From positions 744,001 through 808,000 of the forward strand of contig CM059622.1 of the NCBI GenBank assembly GCA_030435675.1: a stretch of DNA of 64,000 bases. The letters are read 5' to 3'. How positions within the stretch are numbered: position 1 is the first letter of the stretch; every line of letters begins with the position of its first letter. A program made the position numbers and the translations under genes. Source of the stretch: Steinernema hermaphroditum. Lineage: Eukaryota > Nematoda > Chromadorea > Rhabditida > Steinernematidae. The notes beneath the pieces were generated by a model. The model made no database searches, was not told where the DNA came from, and saw only the letters and a list, made by a program, of their open reading frames with translations. Below, piece by piece: positions 23,353 to 33,337 of this stretch.

Positions 23353-26300
23353 ATGGAGGCGCTCAGGTAAGTGGCCGTCCCATTCAGCCTTTCGGTATGA
23401 GGGCATGCCTGCAGGACGGAGTTCTGCCGGAAGAAGGCGGTCATCTTCCTGCACGCCGCCATGTTCGCCGTCATGGGATTCAACGTCACCTTGACAATGA
23501 TGTCACACAACGAGCGGTACTGTAATGCCGGCGTCGCCAACATGTTTTGGAACTTCTCGCTCTTCAACTCGTTCTCCTTCGTCGGAAGTCTCCTGGCGCC
23601 GCTTGTTTTGAAGAGGTATGACCTCAGCGGAACGCTTAAAATAGAACTAAATGGAAAGGTTGGGAGATAACCTAAAGGTTGTTGCTTGGTTTCGAGTAGG
23701 CGTTCTTGTCAGAGAGTATTGTAATACGACTATTATTGGCCAAAAAGCCCACCGAGACACTTTTTCAGAACGGGTAGATCCACAAATGGCGTCTTTTTTG
23801 GTAAATAACATTACCTCCTCTACTAAATCGCTAGCAAGGGTGGCTGGCCCACTACAACATCCAAGCCCTTTAGATACCAAAAAAGGACTTTTAAACTGGC
23901 ATACTGTAGTGAAAAATTTAAAAATAGAGATAAAAAAGTCCCTGCAGTCGACAAGTGCATGTTTCATGCATGACAAGTGCATCTAATAGGCGAAGGTTAT
24001 AAATTACAATTGTGGGGGTTAAGGGTTACCATTATGACAATAATACTACCTAGGTGACATCTATGATTCATATCAAGTCTACAAAATGGCATTCTTGTTG
24101 GATCCGTGCAGGGCCAAGTTAGTAAGAGGACTTTGAGCGGTATCAGGTCTCTTGCTGTTGATTCCAAGGCGTTGTTCTGGTCTACAAAAAAGTCTACATT
24201 TCTTTTACTATGATGTCTATAGATAGTGATTGATGTGATGCCAATTAAGACCACTCAAAGTGCATATTCTCTAAGTAACACAAAGACAAAAGAGAATGTC
24301 TGAGGCTTGCATGAATGACCAGCGTACCGTATTGTTGTCTTGTACTTACAAGACAGTAGATAACCTCTGATAGACAGGTGGATTGAGTCCCTGCGCTGAA
24401 CAAAAACTGCAGCTGATGTTAATGAGACAACAACAAAATCTGTTTTTAAGGGTGACTCACTGAGAGTTACTGACGAACCAAACGTGTCAGATTGCTTGTT
24501 ATGGAAAACCTTCGCCGACTTTTTGACGTATCTGCTGAAATTATAGAATGGGAACGGAAAATGTATAACAAGTCAGAGCCCAGAAAAGCCAGGGAATATA
24601 TGTGTGTATCTATAATAAACACTAAAGTCATCGTTAAAGTTGAAGCTTTCAAAGTCAAGTGAACAAGTGAACCACTCGAAGTGTCAGACACTAGCTCCAT
24701 ATGGGTAAATTTCAGCCGGACTGACGTCTGATACGATTAGGTCTTGGTGTTACAAAGGTTGGAGGGAGAGTGGAGCTCTACTTGATGGGGCGAACTTAAA
24801 CTTGAGCAATTAAACGGAGAGTAGTCCGTACGTTCAGAGCCTAGCCTGCACCATTTCCCAAAGGTTCGAGACCTGTCCAAATTCTAGTCTTTCACCAAGG
24901 TGGGCTCTTTCGATGGGCATTCCTGAGCAAAGCCGGAAATGTGACATTTCGCCGAGTCGGTTTAACTGCTCCTAGCCCTAGCCTCCTAGCCCAGTTACAT
25001 ACATTTTAAGTCACACCCAGGTGCAACGAAAAACCGCTAGAATAGATTAGCTAAGTAACCAGAATAGGATCGAAAACCCGATAAATTTTCGGTTACTTTC
25101 AATCCCGAAATCATGGCGATCAGCTTGACCTATCCCATATGAATCTATAAAGTCCATTGACATAGTTCAAAGCCTTTTCCAAATTCTCTGAAGTGAGCCC
25201 AAGTAATTCAACTTTCGAGTAGTGCGTCAATCTTCCAATCCTTTCCATGAATGAACCTCATAAACCCCTGATTCAGTAGCAAGCCTCATTCTGGAAATCT
25301 TAAGGATTATCTTCCCTGACAAATCCTCTTAGATTTAAGTCATTCATCGCTTACGTAGACGAGAGTGAACGACATGGAAAACATTTTTCGAGGGCTTTAC
25401 TTCTGATGGACAATGAAAAGCGCATCCAGATGCAATGATGCGAACGAGCTCGAAAACGAGTCCGGATTCGATGGGTTTTTGGGCATCGAGTTCGGAGTAG
25501 GATCCCTTTGATTTCGCACTCGACCCGCATCACTGTCCAGAGCTCTCCAGAACAACATCTTTATCATTTTCACAAAAAAATCCTTTTTGTAACAATAAGT
25601 GCTTCCACTGAATAATAAATATTCCGCGAAACAGATTTCCATCTATCAGTCTTCTTCCCTTCCACCCGTTCCATTTTGAAAAATCCACTCATTTCCAATT
25701 CCACGCCGCCGCATCATATACGACTTCCTGATTTGCATCGCATTCCCGTTCCGGCAGTCATATGAAACGCGGGCATCGATTGCGATCGGACATTCAAAAA
25801 TGGACGAATTCATCTTTCCCTCCGACTTCATCACAACGACCAACGACATCTTCGTCTACTGGTGCCTGATCAAAATCCACAAGTTGGACAATCCGCCGAG
25901 GGACGTCGACGACGACTCGTCGTCCAGTCCTCTGCAGAGGAAGTTGATGCTGAACAACATGTTGCGATGTCACATAGAGTCGAAGGATGAAAGCTATGTG
26001 ATGCCTCTGACCATGGATGTGCCGAGGAACGACGAAAGGGTCTCAGAAGCGCTGGAGGAACATGTCTATAATATGTTGTGTTTGACGGGGAAAAGTGTTG
26101 AGAAGTATTGTTTGTAAATATGACGGATTTGAATAAATATTTTCGATGCGATGTTCCATGGAAGAGGTCGCTTTTAACCGAAGGAAGAGATGGACACCAC
26201 CATGTGATTCCTATCCTTGATGAATAGTTCTAGATTGATTCAATTCCCCATATTTTCAGGTTCCCAGAAACGAACTGCGTGGTGGCCTGCTATGTCACCA

Positions 26301-28496
26301 TGTCGTGCTGTCTTGTGCTCATCTCCCAGCTGACCATGCATCCGATCATCATGCTGGCTATTGCGGTGTTCGGCTGCGCCTCGGGATTGAGTCAGTCCGC
26401 CATCAATATCGGCTTTCTACGCCTTTTCGCCAAGGAGCACAGCAGTTTCGTTTACGTAAGTTGAGACTATTAGTAGATAGAAGGATTTGAAGGAAAGACG
26501 ATCAAGGGACACCCAAATGAGCATGACATTCACTCATTAATCTCAAAGGATCAACCCAGAATAGACGCGGGCTTTGAGTCACCTTTTGAGTGACTTTAAG
26601 TAGGATTTACGGTGTGGATTAGGACGAGTTTTATTAGAAGAAGGCCGGGATAACCTTCCTACAATGAAGAGGATGGAGGATTCATTATGTGACGGTACTT
26701 AATACCGCGTTCTCTGGACCCTGGATTACCACGGATATGGAAAGGGATAGGGATCTTATCAAAAGTAACAAATTATGACAGAAACACACTCATAAAATCA
26801 ACTAGAAACACTAATTTTTAGGACAGGCTTTATATGGCATCTTTCAGATCCTGTACGCGTCTTATGCCCTCGGAGTTCTCGCGCCATCATTCTTCTTTGA
26901 AGTTGGACCACCCGCAACGGACTGCATCGAAATGTTCCCTTCCTCGTCCAACAGTACCAAAGGTCAAATCAAAACGGTCACCCCACACTTGAGATCGAAA
27001 CTACCATCGCAACATGTGATATCTCTTGCGGCTGTCTTTGAGGTACGGTAACCGCATCCTTGTCCATATCAGAGCTCCGTTTAGCTGCTCCTTATCTACG
27101 CCTACTTCAACTCGGCCAAGCAAAATATTGAAACTGAAGACGATCCAGATCCACGCGAGGAATATGAGGATATCGATCAAGGCCATCATAGTAGGCCGCA
27201 AACTTGCGAAAATTAGAAAAAATACACAATTTTCAGAAGACAAATCCACCGATCGTAATGTGATGAGCATCTTGATTCTGGTGACGGTGACCAGCTGTGT
27301 CGCCAACTCACTCTTCGTCGTGTTTCCCTACTACCTCTCTTCATATTCGATTTCTGTCGAAAATATAACGAAAAGTCGTCTCTTTGTGGTGAGTCAGGGT
27401 CATATCGACTTTGGAGAAGACAGACCCTCGGCCCAAGTAGTATAGTGGTTAGTACTCCACGTTGTGGCCGTGGCGACGCAGGTTCGATTCCTGCCTTGGG
27501 CATTTCTTTTTTCTAACTTTTCGCTCGCGTTTTATTTCGATTTTTCTTTCGTTTTTGCTCCAGAGAAGAGAAAAAATAATAAAAGAAGATAGAAACGGGC
27601 GAGAGACATAAACAGAAAAATTTCTGACCCCGACGTGATTCGAACACGCAACCTTCTGATCTGGAGTCAGACGCGCTACCGTTGCGCCACGGAGTCGTGT
27701 CAGGCCAGCTCTGTGGAACCGTCCATAACCATTCTCATCATTAAACCTTCCATTGTAGGGCGGTTTCGTTATCGGGCGACTTTTGGCCTTCGCTGCGTCA
27801 CTTAAGATAGCACCTTACTTCATCTTGGCCGTCTCGATCGTAAGTATGAGACATGCTAAGCCGCCAAAGAACCATTTTATAGATCGGCTGTGGAATGGCC
27901 ATTTGTTGTTTGAGCATCGACCCCCTAAACCTTTTCGGCTGCACCCTGTTTGGACTCTTTTTATCGCCGATTCTTCCCACGTTCATCCCCTACCTCCGCT
28001 ACTACCTGAAGCTGAATGGTAAATACGATGTTCCAGCACTTAACTCTGGTCTTAGTGTCCACCGTCCACGTCGTCATTACCGGAGCCGCTTTTGGCGCTC
28101 TTCTATATCCTCTCGTCGTCGCGCAGATGATTCATCAGTTTGGAAATCGCGTCTTTATCGGAGTCAACTTCTTCTCCGTTCTTCTACTCGTCATTCTCTT
28201 TGTGGGCGTCCTCAACATCCAATCGCAGATGGAGAAAAACCAAGGCATTAGAGTCATTGTAGATAAACCTAAAATTTCACTATTTAGCGCATCAAGATCC
28301 AGTGCGTGTTCTCGTCAAACGGTTCTTCACTATGGAAAGTGCATTGAAAAGAACCAAATCCATTCGTCCTATGATCAATCGCCTCAGACCGAACACCTTC
28401 AGGAGGTTCAGGGCGCCTACGGTCAAGAACAAGGACGAGTATAAGGTCATTGAAGAGCAGTCCACACAGTTTGAACCTGAAGATGAAAATTTGTAA
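23353..28496 (+). CDS. MFS transporter, sodium-dependent glucose transporter 1 (NaGLT1/MFSD4)-like
   Basis: Ten exons: 23353-23366, 23415-23615, 26260-26455, 26848-27042, 27085-27190, 27237-27388, 27759-27839, 27883-28018, 28056-28244 and 28288-28496. All phases close to give 492 aa. Multiple hydrophobic segments are visible: AVIFLHAAMFAVMGF, CYVTMSCCLVLISQL, IMLAIAVFGCASGLS, ILYASYALGVLAPSFFF, MSILILVTVTSCVANSLFVV and VFIGVNFFSVLLLVILFVGV. The pattern INIGFLRLF followed by YASYALGVLAP resembles the 'fully one-way half' of NaGLT1/MFSD4 proteins. The loop after helix six is acidic, and the C-terminus is a charged cytosolic tail. Substrate is not proven. Intron 2 (2.6 kb) holds a nested gene and intron 6 holds two tRNAs. 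The last intron (43 nt) uses a GC donor; reading through it is the alternative. Confidence 0.8.
25800..26137 (+). CDS. nested single-exon gene, 105-aa protein of unknown function
   Basis: The ATG at 25800 opens a 105-codon frame that ends at 26117, inside intron 2 of the MFS gene on the same strand. AATAAA follows at 26132-26137, so it has its own 3'-end signal. The protein starts MDEFIFPSDFITTTNDIFVY, has an acidic Asp/Ser stretch (DVDDDSSSS) and a Met/Glu-rich helical C-terminal half. There is no signal peptide or membrane helix. GC-rich third positions over 25880-25960 look coding and contrast with the flanks. I do not recognise the family. Confidence 0.55.
27431..27502 (+). tRNA. tRNA-His (GTG)
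   Basis: 72 nt. The acceptor stem GCCCAAG pairs with CTTGGGC, and A is the discriminator. The anticodon loop is TTGTGGC within CCACG/CGTGG. The B box is GGTTCGATTCC. It lies in intron 6 of the MFS gene, sense to it. Confidence 0.95.
27625..27696 (-). tRNA. tRNA-Trp (CCA)
   Basis: 72 nt. The acceptor stem GACTCCG/CGGGGTC has one G-T pair and discriminator A. The anticodon loop is CTCCAGA. The B box is GTTCGAATC. It lies in intron 6 of the MFS gene, antisense to it. The sequence is identical to the tRNA at 63875-63946. Confidence 0.95.
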
Positions 28497-28570
28497 AAAA
28501 TTTGTACAATCTCTGGAATATTATGGTTGCAAAATGTATGAAAGTAATTGTAGGTCATGTGAAAAAGAAA

Positions 28571-28642
28571 TGCCCAAGGCAGGAATCGAACCTGCGTCGC
28601 CACGGCCACAACGTGGAGTACTAACCACTATACTACTTGGGC
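28571..28642 (-). tRNA. tRNA-His (GTG), inverted duplicate
   Basis: Identical in sequence to the tRNA-His at 27431-27502 but on the opposite strand, 75 bp after the stop codon of the MFS gene. Its 5' flank is a copy of the MFS exon that precedes the first tRNA, so the pair arose by an inverted segmental duplication of about 204 bp. Confidence 0.95.
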
Positions 28643-28774
28643 CGATTGCGTGTCTTCTTCAAAGTCGATATGATCTTGACTCAGCACAAACAAATGACTT
28701 TTTGTTACGTTTTCGACGGAAATCGAATACGAGGAGATGTAATAACGAAACACAACGAAGAGCGAGTTGGCGAC
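28643..28774 (-). pseudogene. inverted copy of the 3' part of MFS exon 6
   Basis: Read on the minus strand it gives VANSLFVVFRYYISSYSISV.., against VANSLFVVFPYYLSSYSISV.. in the parent exon (27299-27388). It continues through the donor into the intron up to the tRNA. The copy has no upstream exons and cannot encode a transporter. Confidence 0.85.
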
Positions 28775-29160
28775 GGTTCAGCGATAGATTGTCAAGCCTC
28801 GGTTCCACCTCACATGCCTATATCAGAATGGTAGTGCCTCCTTTGGCCAATAGTCGATTCTAACTATACGGAGAAGCAATTCTAAATTGCGATCGAATCG
28901 TGAGCTCCTTAAGAGGTATTTCATTCGCATGGACAAATCTACAGGCCTCGAGACGGGCCTATACTCCTCGCAACGAACCTACAGGCCTCGGGACGAACGT
29001 GACGAACCAATAGTGGCGACTTCTAAACTAGCAGCGAGAGGCTACGCGGCCCTAGATATCTTTTCACCATATAATAGTTTATTGCAACGTAGGATAAATG
29101 TAACGATCCGACCAGATAAAAAGTTGCTTAAACGCATTGTCAGTTCCACCCAAACCAGTT

Positions 29161-30880
29161 CTATACGGCGGGTTGCTTGCAGAAGAAGGACGCTTTTTCA
29201 TTGCAGTCCAGGGACTCCCATTTTTCGTGCAGCACCTCCATCGATGTAGCCGTACCCTAATTGTTAAACTCATCAATAATAGAACTTATTAAGGTACACC
29301 CTACCACACATTCGTTTCCCTTGACGTCACCGTAGTTCCAGCCATCGTCATAGTCCCAGACGCTTCCATCAGACCACTTGTAGACGACGCCCTTGGCTGA
29401 GTAGTCACGACGTCCTCCGAGCCACGCCCTCGGAGTGAAGTTGGGCGGTTTGAAGTCGTTCACCAGGAACTCCATCTCGCGGTATTCGTGCACAGAAGCC
29501 AGGTGCGCGTTCTCCGACTTGCACTTCTCCTCGGCCTCGGCCCACTTCTTCTCCTCTGCGTGTAGTCTGTAGCAATTTCTCTTGAACTGCTGCCAGCCTC
29601 TAGGGCAAGGGGCCGCTCGGCGTTCTCTGCCCGACTCTCCTGGAATGTGAGAATAAATGAGAGAGGCAAAGTTATGACTTTTGTAACATTATCCATCACA
29701 AGGGTACATAGGTATAAAGCAGGGATATGTATTGGGTTGGTGCATTGAAGATGTCGGTTTTTTATTTTTCGTCTATTTTTGCACGGTGCAATCCTGGGAC
29801 AAGACGGGTTAGTACGAGCGATTGATTGTGCCTCCAGACTGTGCGTTCTAATGTCCCTCATGCATGGTCTCCGCCTTCCCTGAACCATTTTATGTTCATA
29901 GTCCGTGAAGCACCACTTGGCGATCCGAAATACCGAACCTTCAAAGACCTCTCCGAGGGACTGCTTATTTGATGGGTGATCTGTTTTCAGCTATGGATGG
30001 TCCTAGAGAGGTTAAGAAAAGTGAAATGACCCATTTTCAACCTTGGAGTAAATCATAGTGAAAATCATAAAGAAAGCAAGAGCTTAAGTCTAAATCTGGA
30101 TTTAGGGCGGCGTCGAACCGATTCCGACCAGTCCACAAATCGGAAGCGTTCGCAATGGGCCACACGAACACTTTCAGCAATCCCGTTCACTGCCACTATA
30201 CCTTTGGAACACTTCGGGACCGGTAGGTCACCCATTTCTTTACTCGTTTTTTGTCACCCGCAGGGTTACACTATCTCCATCTGTAAGGCCAGTAGGCTGC
30301 GTTTGGCACCGGTAGGCTGCCTGCCCTATTTAAAAATCACCCAAAAATGTTGACTTGATCAAGCTAATAGTGGAAATGACCGTCATCCAGATCAGAATAT
30401 AAAATAAAGTAGACCGTACTGTCATTTACGCAGGCGACGAGCATTTTGGTCGTGCAGTTCTGGGCCTCCAGCTTTCCCGTAAGGACATTCAAAGCAACAC
30501 AGCTCTTCCGGCCGTCGACCTCAGGACACTTCTGCCCGCCACACGGCTCCACAGCTTTAACCCACAAATGTGTCAGTGGTGTTCCATTGAAAAGCTTTTT
30601 CGCATAACCTGAAATAGAAGGACTTTTCCACGAATGTTCCTCTATGAGACATACCAGTTAGAGTGGCGATTTCGGCGGCCTTGCTAAACGTCGCAACGCT
30701 GGAATCGATCAGCTCGCAGTGAGCCTGCGACATTTTGCTTTGCGATAGGGTCGGAAAGAGCACATAGCATCTTTTTCCGTCGGCGCTGACTTTGCCGTTT
30801 AGGGCACAGTCCTCTTCGGCCAGCGAAAGCGAAATAAAGAGGAGAAGAGGAAGAAAATGGAGGTGACGACCGCCTGGCAT
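29161..30880 (-). CDS. secreted C-type lectin with two CTL domains
   Basis: Exons on the minus strand: 30880-30655, 30608-30420, 29639-29305 and 29256-29161. All junctions close to 281 aa. A signal peptide (HLHFLPLLLFISLSLAEEDC) leads into a first, degenerate lectin-like domain (CYVLFPTLSQSKMSQAHCEL..). The second domain is canonical: CPRGWQQFKRNCYRL, then WAEAEEKCKSENAHLASVH, AWLGGRRD, YKWSDGS, GWNYGDVKGNEC and WESLDCNEKASFFCK. The residues at the calcium/sugar site are NYGD..NEC and WESLDC, not a standard EPN or QPD motif, so sugar binding is uncertain. Such nematode proteins are usually secreted and often respond to infection, which is family knowledge rather than shown here. Confidence 0.85.
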
Positions 30881-31269
30881 GCTTAAACACAGACGGTTTG
30901 GCGATGGCTACGCGAACAGCAGCTGCCAAAGGATCGGCGAACAGACCAAAACATATGGGCGACACATGTTGTTGATCTCGGTCTGGTTCGAAAAAAAATC
31001 AAAATAGAGGGAGCGCCGGTGATGTGACGGGCTTGTGACTTCCTGAGAGTCGCTTTTTGACTTTTCTGGAACTGACATTCTGACGCAGCGACAGCCTGTT
31101 CCGAATTCCCAATATCAAAACACGTTCACAAGATGTTTCTTTTCCTTGTTTTGAGAATTAAACGAAAAAACCAATCATGATGGCTTTTCTGAAGGTCGTT
31201 TTCTGGGACACGGGGAGATGGAGGTACACAATACAAAGAAGAATTTATTCAAAGTTCTCCAGTGACATC

Positions 31270-31311
31270 TTAGACGAAGAGGGCGAGGAGAGCGAAGACG
31301 ATTCGGGACAT
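31270..31311 (-). pseudogene. truncated MSRIVF peptide gene (13 codons)
   Basis: ATG at 31311 opens MSRIVFALLALFV and then a stop at 31270. The 5' side (31312-31420) is an intact copy of the family's promoter. The break falls within the signal peptide. It is head-to-head with the Gly/Tyr gene at 31490. Confidence 0.8.
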
Positions 31312-31355
31312 GACGGCGGCGGTGACTCTCCGAGCGAAAGGGAGAGTTTTATGCT

Positions 31356-31370
31356 GAGAAAGTGGGTCAG
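31356..31370 (-). promoter_or_regulatory. family core promoter motif (truncated copy)
   Basis: Complement of CTGACCCACTTTCTC, 45 bp upstream of the ATG at 31311. Confidence 0.6.
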
Positions 31371-31432
31371 CTATGCGCTTCGGAACCGTTTTTGCTACTC
31401 AAGTTGGAACGCTACTTTGCGGTCTTCGGCTT

Positions 31433-31447
31433 CTGACCCACTTTCTC
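31433..31447 (+). promoter_or_regulatory. family core promoter motif and TATA box
   Basis: CTGACCCACTTTCTC followed at once by GCTATATAATC, 42 bp before the ATG at 31490. Confidence 0.65.
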
Positions 31448-31489
31448 GCTATATAATCGTCGCCGTCTCCTCAGAAGAGGTCGTCAGCC

Positions 31490-31845
31490 ATGGCTTTTCG
31501 GTCGCTTCTTCTCGGACTCGTCGCCGTCTTTGCCTTCTTCGCCTTGTCTTCGGCTGGAGGTGACTCTCGTTCTTCTTGAGAAGTCGAATAATCAATTCAG
31601 AGTTCGACGGCTACAACGTCTGGGGATACGGTAACCCATGGACCGGGTACTGGGCCCTTCCCAAGGGATACGGTGTGGGATATCCAGGCTATGGTCACAT
31701 CTTCGCCCGAGGATATCCCGGACACACCTACGGAAAAGAAGACAAGGCGCAGTTCCTCGAAGGATATCCCGAGTACGACAACGGCTACGGGTATGGACAT
31801 CCAGCGCCTGCATACGGAGGCTATGGATACGGTCACGAACACTGA
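31490..31845 (+). CDS. secreted Gly/Tyr-rich peptide, diverged family member
   Basis: Exons 31490-31559 and 31601-31845 join across a 41-nt intron in phase 1 to give 104 aa. A signal peptide (MAFRSLLLGLVAVFAFFALS) is followed by a mature part rich in Gly, Tyr and Pro: GYGVGYPGYGH, EYDNGYGYGHPAPAYGGYGY. The C-terminal PAYGGYGYGH matches the end of the MSRIVF genes nearby. Unlike them, this gene has an intron at the end of the signal peptide. AATAAA is at 31864. Such Gly/Tyr peptides in nematodes include epidermal antimicrobial and cuticle-associated peptides; which applies here is unknown. Confidence 0.8.
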
Positions 31846-31863
31846 TGACCTATGCTTTGTACT

Positions 31864-31879
31864 AATAAATTCGTTTATT
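31864..31879. terminator. shared palindromic poly(A) signal of convergent genes
   Basis: AATAAATTCGTTTATT supplies AATAAA on the plus strand (31864-31869) for the gene ending at 31845, and on the minus strand (31874-31879) for the frame ending at 31891. Confidence 0.55.
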
Positions 31880-31890
31880 TCCATCGGTTC

Positions 31891-32130
31891 TCAAGAGACG
31901 ATTTGCAAGCGCCTTTTCTTCTTCGGAGGTCCGTCTTCTTCGCCACATTCTTCCCCAATCTGAGGCTTCTGTCTCTCCGTCTCCCTTCTTCTGAGTTCCA
32001 TCCTAACGGCTCTGTTCTCTTCTTCAGCGATTCTGGAGCCTTTTGGCGGCGACAGCCATCTATCGAGGATATAAACTGTGTCGGGTCTCTCGAGTTGGTG
32101 CTTTATCCAGCTGATCATGGCGATCTTCAT
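31891..32130 (-). CDS. hypothetical basic protein with nuclear-localisation motif
   Basis: An open frame of 79 codons from ATG at 32130 reads MKIAMISWIKHQLERPDTVY.. and ends ..GPPKKKRRLQIVS. It is charged and helical, and the PPKKKRR stretch looks like a nuclear localisation signal. The frame stays open upstream for about 75 bp to an acceptor-like CTTCTCCAG (..RRYNRTPYPSHPLQ), so an upstream exon is likely and the start may be internal. I do not recognise a family. AATAAA on this strand lies within 20 bp of the stop. Confidence 0.4.
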   Translation of the reverse strand: MKIAMISWIKHQLERPDTVYILDRWLSPPKGSRIAEEENRAVRMELRRRETERQKPQIGEECGEEDGPPKKKRRLQIVS

Positions 32131-32678
32131 CTGGAGCGGATGGGAAGGATAGGGCGTTCGGTTGTATCTCCTTTGGGTGGATTGGCGATCTTGTGAAGCT
32201 GGAGAAGACAGTGGTAAATGTTTGTCGGAGGTTGTTCGTCGACTTGATCTGCTTCACATAGTCCATTATTGAGCACATTCACTATAATGATGAGTAGCAG
32301 AATTTATGATCGTGAGAACTGATGCCTTCCGGAAATTATGAATTGCGTTTTTGAATAAAAAAAAGACAAGTATAATGCCGTAGTCGCCTTCTTCGGTGGA
32401 GTGGACGAAATCATGGAACTAAGTAGCAAGAGTAAAATAAGACGCACGCATACGCTTTGTACTTTGGGTATTGACAGTTTCGGATTCCTATGAATGCTTC
32501 TAATGTGGATCAATACCCAAAATGACACAATGCAACCAGCGCCTCCTTGCAGACCTTTATTCAAATCCGACTCGAGAGAAGAGTTTAATGAACATTATTA
32601 ATCCTTAGGCTGTTCTGAAATACGGGATCGACAAGCATTAATAAAACTCGGATTTATCGGAAATTATCCAGAATTAGG

Positions 32679-33050
32679 TTAAAATCCGTGACAGTATCCA
32701 TATCCTCCATAGGCGGGAAGGGCATGTCCACCGTAGCCGTATACGTGACCGTATCCTCCATAAGCGGGGAATCCGTATCCGTGGCCGATTCCGTAGGGAC
32801 CGTATCCCCAAAGCGACTTTCCAGAGAATCCGTTGTACCACGGATGTCCATATCCCTTTCCATACGACAGAGGGCTACCATATCCCTGGCCATAGCTCAG
32901 TGGGCTACCGTATCCATACCCACTACCGTAGACGCTTCCATAAGGAGCGAGGTCTAAAGGGCCGTTCAGAGGGGATTCAGAGGACCACCCACCATGTGTG
33001 GCGGCGACGGCGACGAAGAGGGCGAGGAGAGCGAAGACAATTCGGGACAT
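32679..33050 (-). CDS. secreted Gly/Tyr-rich peptide (MSRIVF copy 1)
   Basis: Intronless, 123 aa. The signal peptide MSRIVFALLALFVAVAATHG is followed by GWSSESPLNGPLDLAPYG and then repeats of the type GYGSPLSYGKGYGHPWYNG and PAYGGYGHVYGYGGH. This copy carries one Cys near the C-terminus (YCHGF) that the others lack. The core promoter motif is 45 bp upstream. The family appears secreted and low-complexity; an antimicrobial or cuticular role is possible but not shown. Confidence 0.8.
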   Translation of the reverse strand: MSRIVFALLALFVAVAATHGGWSSESPLNGPLDLAPYGSVYGSGYGYGSPLSYGQGYGSPLSYGKGYGHPWYNGFSGKSLWGYGPYGIGHGYGFPAYGGYGHVYGYGGHALPAYGGYGYCHGF

Positions 33051-33094
33051 GGCGGCGGCGGTGACTCTCCGAACGAAAGGGAGAGTTTTATGCT

Positions 33095-33109
33095 GAGAAA
33101 ATGGGTCAG
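33095..33109 (-). promoter_or_regulatory. family core promoter motif (copy 1)
   Basis: Complement reads CTGACCCATTTTCTC, one base different from the other copies, with GCATAAAA just downstream. Confidence 0.6.
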
Positions 33110-33337
33110 CTATGCGCTTTGAGACCGTTTTTCGGAAACCTCAAGTTCGCTGAGCATGTGATCTGCTAGTAGACTGGTTTCTCATCCCTTTCTGTAATTG
33201 TTTACGCATATCAGTATACAGCAAACACAGCAAAATGATATTATAGAGTCATGAACCAACAAACCTAGAGGGTCACACGTCTTCCGACATAATAACACTC
33301 TCTCGATGTCGGTATTCACTTCTTCAGCTCCGCAATA

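Noticed and set aside
23647..23986. 111-codon ORFs on both strands in MFS intron 2
   Set aside because: Opposite frames are open over almost the same span; no splice sites, family motif or signal peptide. Probably chance or an old transposon fragment.
29740..29790. GGGTTGGTGCATTGAAGATG as a mariner end
   Set aside because: Resembles mariner termini, but I found no matching opposite end or transposase nearby.
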